64,000 nucleotides of DNA from Pseudoscleropodium purum (GCA_963969395.1 OZ017803.1:7316001-7380000); one strand, 5' to 3'; shown: positions 23,486 to 36,266, numbered from the stretch's first letter. Translations and numbers: made by a program. The notes: generated from the sequence alone by a model not told the origin.

Positions 23486-23950
23486 CTTCCTCGCCCGTGC
23501 AACCAAACCCTAGCTTCTCAATAATTGCACATCTAGCCCCAAACCCTAACCTCCCTCACTACTACTCCCTCGCGACGAAAATCAACACGCCTGCCATTCC
23601 CAACCCACAGCCTTCGAAATCAAAGAAGCGCACATCAAAACCAAACCCGCATTCGCGAGCATCACCGGGGAAACAAAATGGCGTACCGACAAAACAGAAT
23701 TATACTAGAGAAAAACTGAAGTTGATGCCTACTTGAAAGGGCAAGATCGCAAGGCGAGAAGCAAACAAGCAGGCTGGGCGGAGGATCGTGGACGCCGTAG
23801 CCGGAAGAACTCAAAAATCCTTGCAAGGGTTCAGGGAATGATTTGGCTTGCAGACTCAGCTTGAGAGAGACGATGAGTCGACTTCCACGAGGACAGCAGC
23901 ATGGGTCTGGCCAACTGTAATTTATCCTACATGGCGTCCTCCGTGGCACT
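23486..23950 (-). promoter_or_regulatory. 5' region of the TLDc gene with telo-boxes
   Basis: AAACCCTA occurs at 23505-23512 and 23541-23548 on the plus strand (TAGGGTTT in the sense of the gene), the same orientation as in the Rsm22-like gene. The stretch is GC-richer than its surroundings and ends near 23.95 kb. ORFs in it have no recognised domain. Confidence 0.45.
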
Positions 23951-24650
23951 CTGGGTACCTTTTTGCTGTTATGGTGGGATCTGGAAAGGGTTCCTTAACA
24001 ATAATAATTGCTTGTACAGTGAGAAGTTTTGCTTTTACAGAAATTTCGCCTAATTTTCAGGAACATTTTTGAACTTGAGCAAGGCTTTAAAAAACGTGTA
24101 AATTGGGTCTGAATGATGCCCAAAATAACTACAAAATCTGCAGTGAAATAAAGCTTACACCTGTGTGGCTATAAACTTGTTTTGGGACTAGGATTGAGGT
24201 AGGAGGTCCATAAAGTGATCATGTAAGCACTGAAGCTGAAATTTGGGAGGTAAAACATCTTGAAATATTTTTCAGTAAAACTTCCTTAAAAGACAAGAGG
24301 AAATGGCATCTAACCTAAGTTGTTTCATATTTTTTGGAGCTTTGTGGAATTAGTTATGAAATTTTGAAGTTAAAGCCCATAGGGCTATAAAAGCAACCAC
24401 CTTCTAGAATGTACATCATTTGTACACTTTGGTACATTGAAAAAATCAAAATATACCTCTATGTCATGTTCAATTCAAAATGCCCGCTCGGACTTCAAGC
24501 CTCCTACCTTACCTTAACATCCAAATAATCCTTAAATGACCTCTTTCTACCTAGTCCAAAGGGGAATCAAAAATCTTCTTAAAGCAAGGCATGGGTCTTG
24601 TTGCTTGCTTAAAGTTTGTGCCATCATAGTATACAAAAGTGAGTGATGAA
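23951..24650. other. AT-rich spacer
   Basis: Nothing recognised. Confidence 0.5.
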
Positions 24651-24653
24651 TAA

Positions 24654-25120
24654 GGTAGAAGCACTAGTAGTGGATCATTTAAGTATCTATAGACCAAGTG
24701 GAGAGGAGTATGAAGTTGTTGGAATTTTTCCCATGTAGGAAGATACAAAGTATGGGGATGGCGAAATTTTCAGAAATTAACTCCAAAAATTGAAATTACT
24801 GTGAATTTTGGGAAGCAAAAGTGCATTTCACTAGTAATTAAATTCCAGAGTCTTACAATTTGGATCAGAGAAGGTACTAGTTTCAATTCATAGGGTCACT
24901 GCAACAATGATACATGTAGGCTAATATACTGTATTGGTTAGCCCAATGTTCAAATGAACATACTATGCACATCATCAAAAACAAACATGTTAGGCTTAGC
25001 CTAGTATTCAATTAGGCTCAAGCTCCATAATTTATTTCTTGAATTCCCGACTCCCTTGGTCATAATTACTCTCCTCTAGAGTGCAGGTATTGGGTGTGGT
25101 CCACTACTAGTGCTTCTACC
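24654..25120. mobile_element. PIF/Harbinger-type (Tourist-like) MITE, 467 bp
   Basis: The left end GGTAGAAGCACTAGTAGTGG and the reverse complement of the right end agree over 24 bp with one mismatch. The element is flanked by TAA at 24651-24653 and TAA at 25121-25123, the 3-bp TWA duplication expected for PIF/Harbinger. The interior is non-coding. Confidence 0.7.
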
Positions 25121-27841
25121 TAAGTGCTATGACTTTCAAACCTAAATTTGGTAAGTAGCATTTTCCCTACAAAAGTAATCTTTGGCTTTGGTTGAAATAT
25201 GCCAAACTGAAAATTCCAAAGCCATTTTTTGTCATCAATTTTCTCAAGATCAAATTTGAAGGGCTACACGTGTCATTTAAGGGTTGAAGTAGTGTGAAAT
25301 ATTTCTATTATTGCATTTACTATAACTTTCATATTTACAATTTTGGATTTATTTGCACATGAATACGTTGTGGTTCTTCATTTGGAAACAATTATCAAAC
25401 ATATTCATTATTGTAAGCTACTAATATATTCAATAAATAACTTTTGAAACATATTTCTATCATTCCAAAATATAGAATTCTAGTTCTCCTTTCTTTTCTT
25501 TTACTTTGTTGCACTCCTTAGAGTTTTTCAAATGATATTAGTTTCAACTATAATGGATGAAAAAGAAAAAGAAAAATTCCATTAATACACTTAACAATCT
25601 CTAAAGTTTCTGGACAATGTTTTCACCTACAAAAATGCTCTAAAATTGCCATTTGTACTACGTTCATGAAATTTGAAAAAAGAAACATTTTTGCATATGT
25701 AACTTTAGGGTCTTGCACTAGAGAAAATATGGAAAAAATTTGAAATTTTTCACTATGTTGATTGGAAGATATTAGCATTGGAATTGACAAAAAAATTAAC
25801 CATATACAAAACAAGGCAATTACACTTCAAGAGGTCACATTTATATGAAAAAATGTCCTTGTTAATAGTGCATTTTTGGATTCATTCTTCAAGCTAAGTA
25901 GGCTACATGCTTGAAAATTTTCAAATCATTTGGAATTGTACATCATATAGGAAAAAAAATGCAATGTCTAAACAAGGTCAACAAAAAGCCTAATATAGAC
26001 TAGTTTTAGAAATTTCATATCTTCTTTATGAAAAATTTAAAATAAAAACTGAATGGTAGAGACCTTACCCAATCTCTCTTTTCCTAATAGGATTTCTCTT
26101 ATAACCAAAATTCTAAAATATGAAGTTTAGAGGGATTTGATTGAGTTTGGATTGTAGGAGAAGGTTGGGCACTTTCTAAATCAAGGATTTAGGATCTAGT
26201 ATGTTGCAGCTACCCTATCAACCTTTCTTGTCCCATCAACTCCATTTCTCTATAAGACCATTTGTGTAGAATGTAGAGCCTATTGGGGCTACAAATTGCA
26301 CTACTGATCTAATGGTTGGAGCTACCACTTTTTCTATTGGGTTGTGACTTCAAGGATCAAGCTATGAATAGAATAGTGCCCACCAATAAAATAAAATCAC
26401 AATTGCCAAGCCATTGCATTTTGGCATTGCAAAAATATTGACGTAACACTATTCTAGGATGAAGCTTCATCCGTGTATCAATTCCTACAAGTAAAAGATC
26501 TATGAAACATGAAAAAGGAATCAAATCAAAATGGCCTTTGAAAAAACATTGTACCACATGCTCCCATCACCATGAGAAGATTTTTTAGGCCTTTAGCAAA
26601 TTGTGAGTTCCTAAACTATTGAAACTTTGCCACATAAGCAATCTAATATGGTTGAAAGACTACAACATCAAATAATTAGTTTTTTAAATTTAAATTTTGA
26701 TTTTTAAATATAATCATTTTTTAAATTACAGCCAATAGTGGCTAGTTCATAGCATGGGGAATGGGCTCAAAACAATCTCTTAATGCCCTTAAATCTCCCC
26801 TAATACAAATAAGAACTATTAAGGATATAAATGGAAGAAGGTGATATTGGTCATCAAAGGGAAGTAGGTTTCAAATCCAAATGGCAACCTTATTGAAGAA
26901 CAAATAACAAATAATGGGAGAGATCTAACAATTTCTAATTTAAAAAAAAAAAATTGACAATTGCCAAGCCTAAAAGGATAGTGTCACCCATATCCAACTA
27001 TCATTCTTCTCTTCCATTGAAAACTGTAGCAAACATTGTGATGTGAAGATCCTAAATTTGGAACCTTGCTAAAATTGTTATTCAAATTTATCCTATCTCT
27101 TGGACTACTTTCAAAACATTAGATGTATTTCAAGATGTTTTTTAGCCCCTTTGGAGGGTTGTAAGTCCTTAGTGTTTTGCTAGATTTCCAGATGTTGGAA
27201 ATTGTCCCGCAATGGCTACTTGATGTAGCAAAGAGACTGCCATGTCATTTTTTTTCATTTAAAAAAAGAATCAAAATTTTTATTTAATTTTAAAATTATT
27301 CATTTTTTTAAATTAACAAAAAAAAATTTGACAACGGCCGCTTTCGAACTATTAGAAGAATAATGTAGAAACAAGCTTGAAATGGCCCCCAAAAAAACAC
27401 ATAAAACTTTGGAATGTAGTGTAAATAACCTTGTCCGTGTTGTCTTTTTAAGAAAAACAACATATAAGACTATAAATTTTGACTTATATATTCAAATGTA
27501 ATGAAATTTAGTGTATATAAAAGATATTCCTCATCTACACCTTCTTTACAAATATGAGCCCAAAAAATCTAGGTCTTCATTCATAACAATGTGTCCCAAA
27601 ATGTTGTGTTGCTAAAATTTGCTAATTGGTCTTTTAGGGGTAAAATAAGAGTTAATGGTATATTTTGGGTAAACAAATTAAGAATATATTGATCAATGAT
27701 AAAATGTGTTGTTTAGGGACATATGGTTTACATAATAAAGTTATTTCATTATAGTCTTAGTAAAAGGCATTGGTTATTTGTCCATTATCTTGTATTATAA
27801 ATGGTAGCTACACCTATAATCATCCAAGCAACTATTTGAGC
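25121..27841. other. AT-rich spacer with fragments of a TTAA-element family
   Basis: About 25600-25800 resembles the terminal 200 bp of the TTAA element at 51219-52135 (TCTAAAG start, AAAATTGCCATTT, TATGTAACTTTAGGGTCTTG and GAAGATATTAGC lines). Around 26.6-27.4 kb two GGC-rich words sit amid poly-A/T runs. No gene recognised. Confidence 0.4.
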
Positions 27842-27844
27842 ATG

Positions 27845-28062
27845 TACTAGAAGAAAATTGTGTTGGAAATCATAAAAACGTGAGACATTGGTTTTGTTGA
27901 ATTCCAAGTTTTGAACACAAAATTTTGCGTTGGAATTCTATTCAACAAAAAAAATTTACATTGGAATGGCATTCCAATACAGAATTTTGCGCTAGAAAGT
28001 AGGAACTCAACAAAACCAATGTTACATGTTTCTATAATTTCCAACGCAATTTTCTTCTAGTG
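27845..28062. mobile_element. CACTA-type foldback MITE, 218 bp
   Basis: The right end in reverse complement starts CACTAGAAGAAAATTGCG; the left end starts TACTAGAAGAAAATTGTG, with C to T at the first base. The arms pair over about 60 bp. The flanks are ATG (27842-27844) and ATG (28063-28065), the 3-bp duplication typical of CACTA/EnSpm elements. The element forms an almost continuous hairpin and has no ORF. Confidence 0.75.
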
Positions 28063-28065
28063 ATG

Positions 28066-31000
28066 ATTTCCATTATAAAAGTGCTTAGATTCTTGTTGGA
28101 TTTTAGTGGAAGTCTAAAAGAGGTTTCAAATATTCTTCAATTGCATCTTGGAGTTGCTACATAAATAACCATGAATTTTAAAATTATTAAAGATAGATGC
28201 ATAAAAAAAACACTTTTAATTCTCATAAATAGAGGTTGTGCTTTTTAGGCAAGAATCTAGGTGGATCATATTTTCAAATAGGTCACAATTGGATAAATTT
28301 ACCTTAACTCTAAAATGCCCAAGGTTTTATGGAGTTTGTTGGAGAGTTTGCTCTAATCTAAGCAAAAAAATTGATAAGTTTCATCAATTAAAAAAATTAA
28401 TTGTGCAATCTTAAACTCAATATGTTATTAATCACTTAAGTAAAGAAAATACAACAATATCACTTTTGGATTGAAAGGATAAAAGGTTGAAAGTAAATTA
28501 AAAACTTTCAATCCTCATTAACATTTCAAATCTAAAATTATAGTCATGACAAAAAAAATGTAATTAAAGAGCATAACTTGAATAATAATATGTAAGGTAT
28601 CTCAAAATATACTCTATAATTTGTAGAAATGAAATTTCACTGTGGTTTTGCCCTCAAGATCTAATATATTTGAAGCTCATCACCAAGAATGCTTGACACT
28701 AGAAATTCAAGATTTGTAATAGATAACCTTGTATATAAACTGAAATAGAAAAAGTAATGAGAAAGACTTCAAATTTGATTATTTGATGCTAAAAATAAAC
28801 TTCAAAGGGTAGTTAGCTAAAAAATACTAATATACTTAAGTAGCCTTCACTTGCCTATTGTAAGTGGCAATTTTCTTTTGCCCTCTTCTCGGCTTGCCCT
28901 AGCTTAATCACTAGAGTGGTTTTTTTTATTTCTCATTTTTAAAAGTCACGATTAATTTTAAAATAAAGAAATGAAATATTAATTTATAATTTTTTTAACT
29001 TCAAATTATAGTCAATACCAAAGTCTTGGTACCTTTCACTTTTCATGTCTTTTGAATTTGCCTTGAGTTTTATGAAATTTTTCCTTCTAAGGTAAGAACC
29101 CCAATGTGAACCCTTTGGTCAATGTGCATAGTTACACTTATTGAATTTAGAATTTTTTTATCAAATCAAATTTGGATGTATTGTGTTATGTGCATGAATT
29201 TTAGTCAACTCATTTAAAATAAATAAATGACACGTTATAGGTGATCAAAGCAAAATCTTAGAGCTTCCTATTGTAGACTCAAGGGGAGATTATCTTATCT
29301 TTTAGAATGCTAATATATATATAGCTCCCTTAATTTCCTATACAATTCCAATTCCAATTCCAATCCAATAGTGTCCCTTTATATTGTGGAATTATTAATG
29401 AATCATTTTCTATATGTAGAAACCACACAATGATGTTCATTGTATTCATTAAATAGTGACTATCCAACCCAATATTAACCCTTTGAAATCAATTCCACAT
29501 TAAATAGAGTCTATATTACATTAGAATATAATGAAGCAAAATTGGGTCATAGACTAGGGACCCAAAATGAGTTTGGATCTATAATGAGTCTACCTCTCTT
29601 AATAGTTCCTTTTTTTTTCCAATCACCAATGATTAATACTCTTCTTGTTTCTTGAAACATTTACTTCTAAAATTACAAAATTAACATGATAATCAACAAT
29701 CATGCCAAGGTTGTGACTGTTTTATTCCACGCATCCTTAGAATAAACTAAGCACAAGTGGATTCTAAGCAAATTTGAAGTCAAATTTTTATGGGTACCTA
29801 TTGCTATCTAAATTTGCCTTTCAAGCAAAAGATGACCTCTTTTATTCTATTTATAGAATATCTAAATGCAACTTCTAACCAAAGAAATTTCCAAATGTTA
29901 ATAGCTCAAGCTAGTTTTGGCTAAAATGGGCCAAAAGTCTAGCCCTCAAAAGATAAACTAATCAAGCAAAGGTTTCAATTACCTTAAATCTAAAAGCGTC
30001 TATATATTGCCCTTTCCAAAATGCTAAAATACACCTAAAATAGAAACTCCTACTAGAAATTATCAATGGATGAAGTTTTGACTCTAAATTTTTTTAAACT
30101 TCATCCATCCATATAATTCAAAATATCAATGAAAATTAAATTTGAATTTAAAGTTTGAATTCAAGGCTAATCCTAGTTTCTAAATCTAAAGTTCCACTCC
30201 AATTGATCAAATAACTAAGAACTTCATCCAAATCTAAACTAAACTATAACTAAACTTCATCCAACTTTTTTTCTCTCAATATTTATTTTCTAAATTTGAG
30301 TTTAATTTTAGAACTCATAAAGATACACTATTTAACTCTATTCTTAAAATATTCCTTAATTGTCTTCAAAAGATTTCAATTAATTACTTATCAACTTCTT
30401 ATGACTCTAGACTTCTATTATAGACTTAATATTTTTAAATTTTTCATATTTTTTACCTTCCATATGACATATGCTTAGGTCAAATTTGTTCTACCTCATA
30501 CAAAATCTTTTCTTTCAACTTGGAATTCCTTTTAGTTAACCACATTTAGAATATTCATGATTTCGATTGACAATCTTTGGAATATTTCCTTGTATTTTAG
30601 TTGAACTTCTACTGAATAGAGAAACCTCACTTAGGTTTGATGTAGGTTGACTTAGGCTTTACAAAAACTCAGTGAGCTAATGGGCTCACTTGCCTAAGCG
30701 ACTTGTGCCTTGCTTCTTACTTCCATGGTGTTCCTATTTCTTTAAAAAAATTTGTGGAGTTGCATGGTTCTTAACTTTGAATTGTTAGTTGTCTAAAAAT
30801 CACAAAAAAATAATTTGCCAGGGATTAGTTCCATTGGTTGATGTGTACTATTTTTATATATTAATGGAAATTGTCTATGTATTTAAAAAAACTAAAACTT
30901 AGTGAGCGCGGTCTTAACAATTTGCCAACTTAACATCAAAAGAAAGAATTAAGAAAAAAACCTATTTGATGTTTAAAATTGTCTAATATTGTTTGTTCAC

Positions 31001-31946
31001 TCATTGTGTATTCCATGGATTTTTACATTTTTCTTTGGTATGTATATCATTTTTCATTTTTTTCTTTGAGTTTTCAAATTATTTTCATTAACAATTTTTA
31101 GACGTTCAAATTAACCAAGTTATAATTTCTTAAAATTTCAATATATGCCATATTTATTTATATTTTGGATTATATTTTAACAAATCTAACTAGAGCGTAG
31201 GATATCAAACAAAAACTTGAATTTCTAAAAAGCTAAGATATTCAAATATTAGACTTTTCTATTGAAAGTTATAGACGGATGAAGTTTGACCACTAAAAAG
31301 TACTTTAAAATTTCATTCACTAAATTCTATTAACTTGAACTATCAAATTAACTTTTATTTTAAATTTTGGTTCTTGATTTTAATTTAGATTTTAATATTC
31401 TTTTTTAGATACATTTTCAAGATGAGTTCCCTATTTTTTCATCCACTTTTACTACCAAACTTCATCCATATATAACTTCTTCAATTTTTACATATTTTTA
31501 AAGTTTAAGATATTTCCAAAAACCTCTAGAAATTATCTACTCAAATCTAAACTCAAAGTTAGACTCTAGAATTCTAATCTGATGGTTTAACTTCTAATTC
31601 TACTTTCTAATCCTATGCGAAGACTAAAATTCAAACAACAAAGTTAAAATTCATACCTCTAAGGTCAAAGAAATCTTGGCACTATCTTCTTGAATCACAA
31701 TTGTAATTGTCTTATAGTAACCATATATCTCCTTCCATTGTATTTTGATTTTTGGTTGTATTTTTCTTTAACTTCTACTAAACTAATAACTACTAGCCAT
31801 ATTGGGAATCAAACTAAATGGGCCTCATAAACTATCTAAGCATCTCATTAAATTTTCTAGAATCTAATGTTATCAACTATAGGTATTGGAATTAATTAAT
31901 CTCTAAGGACCATCATGTTTAGAGGCCTAAATTGCTTCAAAATACT
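28066..31946. other. AT-rich spacer
   Basis: No gene or delimited repeat recognised in nearly 4 kb. Short homopolymer runs and repeated TTCATCCA-like words occur between 30.0 and 31.5 kb. Confidence 0.5.
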
Positions 31947-31954
31947 CATCTCTA

Positions 31955-32065
31955 CAGGGTTGACACGACGTCCGGACGCGGACGCTGTGTCCGCAGCGTC
32001 CGCTCACATTCACGGTCCCGGCGGACGCAGCGTCCGCCGAGACCGCCCCGTCCGCCCCGTTCGCT
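31955..32065 (+). repeat. Left terminal GC-rich region of the large element
   Basis: Contains CAGGGTTG and multiple GTCCGC/GCGGAC words, including GTCCGCAGCGTCCGCT and GCGGACGCAGCGTCCGCC, also present in the 302-bp MITE. Such subterminal repeats are the usual transposase-binding sites in DNA transposons; that role is inferred. Confidence 0.75.
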
Positions 32066-32563
32066 TTTACGGCCCTATTTCCCCTGACCGCCCTACCCAA
32101 ACTACCCCGCGGTTACTCCCTTAATCTTTAAACAATTAAATGTTAAATGAAGTGCAATGGTTCGTGATTGGTTATTAAAACAATGTCTCTTATAAGTTGA
32201 AAGATTATAAAGTTTGACCATGAGTCCATGATAGTCTTGAAACTATGAAAAAATTGCAATTCATTTTCAGAAGGCAAACTAAAAAAGTTTGTGACTTCAA
32301 ATATATATATATATATACTATTTAAAAAATCAAAATCAACACAAATACAAACATAATCAATATGGGCAAAATGTATTGAATTTAATATAAAATACCATAC
32401 ATTGTGCACATTTGGCTAATTGCACATATAATTTTTTTCATTCCAATTCTATATTTCTAAAGTAATTTTTAATGCCTATATAACCTATTCAACTACTAAT
32501 TCTGCACTACCAATCTAATATAAATGGCGGAAATGTTCATCTAGCATTGGCCAACGATATGTA

Positions 32564-34015
32564 TTAGAATTTAGAAAATCGCGTAATCACATGGGCCAAA
32601 CTAGTATTTTCATTGTCAATCTTCGAAGAAATGCGCTTCAAGTAAGCATAAAACACTTTTGCAAAGTTATGAAAGGCAAATTGTGCCGCACTAGGTGTTT
32701 TAAGTAGCAAGTTGAAATACGCCTCTGACATGTTGTTTCCATTCATCCCCTGAGCAATTTTTCGAATGGCATACTCTTTCGACTTACGTGAATATATTGG
32801 AATGATTTCCACATCTGCACTTGTTTTATGCAAATATGCAATACGTGGATCCACCCACCATCTCCTCTGCAAAGTCTGTTTCATCTCATCTACTAATGTG
32901 AATGTATACAAAGACTTCATTGGCTGAGAAGCTAAGGTGATCATGCCCCAATTGCAAACTCCAATGTACACACGTGACTCATCCTCTGGAAAATGCAACA
33001 AGATGTTGTCCGGAGAAAGATTATTGTACAAATGTCCAGCAAGATGCACTGCATACATTATATGCATAAACGCCCATGTCAACTCCGTGCACTTCTTCTG
33101 ATATCGCTCTAAACGGTGAGCTTTTACAACCTCTTCTTCGGTTGCATTTATATACATCAAACGGATTTGAATGTTGTCTGGATAGTCCTTATTCATATTC
33201 AACATTTGTCGAAGAGTTCCACCATTCCACCAATACACATAACCTTCATACGTCATTCCGTGCACCGCAGCAAACCGTATCACACCCGCGTGTGGAATTC
33301 GAACAGCCATTGATTCGTTTTGATGTTCTAACTTTGCAAGATCGGGTCAAGTTTGGTGGTGAATGGATTTCTTTGCCGCAAATTCCCAATAAGGAAGTAT
33401 TCCTGGACATCCTTCAATACGGACCTTTCGAATCGTTGCATATTCACCTCTCATCGTTCTATCATCAACAACAATCACGCATGTTGTATCTGGAAGTGCT
33501 ATGAGGTGCCGTTTGGTCCTTTCTGCTTCAGCAACTCCATCATTGCTTTTCCACCAACCAATTGAACCAACTCGATTGTGCTTTTTAGCGAATGGAGCAC
33601 ATCGCCCCCTAAATAAGTCCGCTTTCAGAATCACTTCTTCAAACAAGGTGTCATTGGGTCGATATTCCTTACCATATTTAACTAAAATGACTTTGAAATT
33701 TCACAAAGCGTCATGAACCTTGTTCTTCAAACATTTGGTGAAGTGCGTTTTATGCATTTCGTCAGGCCACTTCGCCACATTCAATGCATTCAACAACATC
33801 TGTGTCATGTCTACCTTGAATTTAGACACGCACTCCTTTTGATATTTGATGTACTTATTGTCTAAAGACAATGTTGTTTCCGATTCATAAAATTGAACGA
33901 TGTACTCGATCATGAATTTCTTGCATTCTTCCGAAGGACTTTGGCGAGCTACTTCCAAGTTTGATGGTCCCTCTCCATGTTTTAGCTTCACAACCTTCTT
34001 TTTCCCGTTCGGCAT
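32564..34015 (-). pseudogene. Kinase-fold protein gene with two premature TGA codons (483 codons plus stop)
   Basis: One frame runs from ATG at 34015 to TAA at 32564, interrupted only by TGA codons at 33701-33703 (codon 105) and 33347-33349 (codon 223), with no frameshift. Residues about 190-217 look like a kinase N-lobe: glycine-loop-like RGEYATIRKV and the Lys strand FAAKKS. A hinge-like YVYWWNGGTLRQML follows. The catalytic loop is YNNLSPDNILLHF (330-342), matching H-R-D-L-x-P-x-N-I-L-L, and the metal-binding loop is GVCNWG (352-357) in place of DFG. Both catalytic Asp positions are Asn here, so this copy would be a pseudokinase even if read through; both could be secondary G-to-A changes. 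After the loop comes WWVDPRIAYLH. N-terminal ~120 residues are unrecognised and basic at the start (MPNGKKK). A GC island lies 192 bp upstream of the ATG. Confidence 0.7.
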
Positions 34016-34206
34016 CGTGACAAATGAAACTGATATCGATCAAATTTTTTAATTTAAAATTGAATTCACGCGCAAGTGTCCAAAAAATTGACAACAAGGG
34101 GGCCCCAATAAACCACTCTTACCTTGCTTTGGAAAGGAGCCAATGGAGGATGAACCACCAAGCTCTCCGCTCCACCTTGCATTCACAAGGGGCAAAGCAA
34201 AAGTGA

Positions 34207-34410
34207 CAATACGGACGGCCCGTCCGCCCCATCGGACGGGCCGGGGCTGGCGGACACATCAGCCGTCCGCCTCCCCGAAACCCTCGAGCCCCATCCGCCC
34301 GATCAAACGGGCTGCGGGTGGCGGACGCATCGGCTGTCCGCCTCCCTGAAACCCTCGAGCCCCGTCCACCCGATCGAACGGCCACGGGCGGACAAATCAA
34401 GCGTCCGCCC
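34207..34410 (-). promoter_or_regulatory. GC island C, upstream of the kinase-fold gene
   Basis: A ~200-bp GC-rich block with GTCCGC/GCGGAC words and two tandem ~71-bp units (each with GTCCGCCTCC, GAAACCCTCGAGCCCC). It begins 192 bp upstream of the kinase-fold start codon. The word content matches the element ends. A promoter or protein-binding role is inferred from position and from two similar islands. Confidence 0.5.
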
Positions 34411-34419
34411 AATCCGATT

Positions 34420-35060
34420 TATTTTCCATATTTGAAAATAGAATCTAAAGAAGAACTACTAATTGTCTAATTTGGGCATTTCTTCATACCAATAAGAAAT
34501 CATTTTAGTTTTTAGCAATCATTGAATGAAAAATAAAAAAATTTCAAATATTCAAATAATTCAATCTTTCATAAATTAATTAGAAATACATTTATACCAT
34601 TTACGAGTTTTTAAATGTAATAAACACACAACAATAATTTCAAAATACACACCATACTAGTACATATTTAACCTCGAATGCTAAATTCAAAAATAGACAT
34701 AATATGGCTCTTACAAAATTACATTTCTTCTTCATATTTTTATTATTTATCAAAGTCGTTTATAGCCTTATACATCAACGCTATTATAAAATAATACAAT
34801 GATGTCTTCAACAATATGCTTGCCTACATACATACTTGGTGTACACTATTACACAACACTTTTTGGAAAAGTGAACAAAATTGTTGTTCAAAATTGTTCT
34901 ATTCATTTAAAATTTTGTACTACTTCTACCAATCTAGTGCTCTATACTTGTCGTGAAAGTAAAAATGAGAAAATTGAGCAAATACATGCTCACTATATAC
35001 TTACATGTTTTTTTATTCGGAATCTGAATCGGACTCGAATTGTTGACCGGTGCCTCTTCT
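34420..35060. other. AT-rich region between the two minus-strand genes
   Basis: Downstream of the Dom1 pseudogene and upstream of island C. Probably 3' flank of the former; no coding signal. Confidence 0.4.
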
Positions 35061-36266
35061 TTATACTCCAATGAACGGACCACCTCCGTAGTTTCTGTGA
35101 TATCTACTCGGTGCACCTCCTTGTCCATAGTTTGAACCTCCAAAAGTGGGAGGAGGAACCGGAGTAATAGGCTCTGATCCTCTTTCATTTGAAGCCCCGT
35201 AATAAGAGGCCCCATGATGCCCGTATGAATCACTTCTAGTTGATCCTGGATAGTATTGGGCACTTCCGTGAAGAGAGCAACTATACTGCGAGGTTACATG
35301 GCTTCCTCCACTACCTTCGAAGCCCACTTGAGTGGGTGTCGTCTAATATGAACTAGATCCACTAAACCTACTATAGTGCGTGTTGCCATAGCTACCTGCT
35401 CCATCTTGAGAGCCAATTTCAGGGGGAGTGCCATAATGAGAACCAACTGCACTTGAACCACCATAATGCGTGGATCCATAGTTCCCTCTTCTACCTTCAT
35501 ATCTATTTTGAGGATCGTAATCAGAGTATGAACCACCTCTTCCTTGTTCAGATTCTCACGTTCCATGTTCATGTCCGTAGGACCCACCATGCCTATCCTA
35601 TCGTCCATAATCTTGAAGGCTTCTACGTGTTGCCTCTTGCATTTGTCGTTCGAATTCAATTCGTTCTCGTTCTTCTACCCGCTCGTGCCTAACTCCAAAT
35701 GTGACAGGCGCTTGCATATCATCGTCATCTGTCCACGCATCTTCAGCATCTCGTAGAACAACTGAAGGTTGTTGTAGATAACCTCGATTGGACCACTCTG
35801 GCATGCAATTGTTTGTATCCCTTTACTGTGTATCTATAACGACATCCATGCGTGTATAATTCTCCACATTGCGACCTGTAGCGGTACGCTAGTCCACGTC
35901 CTTGTGGAGTACAATCTCTGCCCAAACCATTGCCATAACATTATAATTCATTATATTTGGTTTGGCGCTTTTAATGCCAAAAACTCGATGCACTTGTGTG
36001 TATCGTTGTTTGAAGTGCTCACTTTGGCATGTAGACATTTGTCCTTCTCAACGTGGCGCTTGGTGCTCTACACGTTCACGTGGCCAAAGTTTTTGAATGT
36101 GAGTCATTTTCACATACTTCTTGTACATTGAGCAATCCCACACTCTTGTTGGTTCCTCTTCCCATCCCGGTTCACCCACGCACAATGGATCGTCCCAAGC
36201 ATCCCAATCGAACAATTGGGGTCTTCCCTTTCGACTACTTTTTTTGGGTGTTCTATCTTTCGGCAT
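35061..36266 (-). pseudogene. Dom1 domain plus Gly/Tyr/Ser-rich tail, six premature stops (401 codons plus stop)
   Basis: A single frame runs from ATG at 36266 to TAA at 35061 without any frameshift, but with stops at 36048 (TGA), 35889 (TAG), 35823 (TAA), 35598 (TAG), 35556 (TGA) and 35343 (TAG). Each is one transition away from CGA, CAG, CAA or TGG. The first ~130 codons form a domain (Dom1) also found at the start of the plus-strand gene at 39670: shared landmarks are GWE-x-E, MY/MC-x-x-YVKM-x-HI-x-KLWP, HF-x-x-R, VFG-x-K and a V-x-AMVWAE/V-x-CMVYAE helix. Then an acidic stretch (EDAWTDDDD), a charged helix rich in Glu/Arg, and a ~150-residue low-complexity tail of Gly, Tyr, Ser and His. 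I do not recognise Dom1; a DNA-binding role is only a guess. Start: the open frame extends 10 codons upstream from a TTG, so the ATG is chosen. Confidence 0.6.

Noticed and set aside
23392..23736. 114-residue ORF antisense to the TLDc start
   Set aside because: Pro/Ser/Lys-rich without domain; overlaps the TLDc promoter and coding start in the opposite sense.
32564..36266. In-frame TGA/TAG/TAA codons that U-to-C RNA editing could repair
   Set aside because: Such editing is known from plant organelles of some lineages, and this is a nuclear element; methylation-linked mutation explains the pattern more simply.
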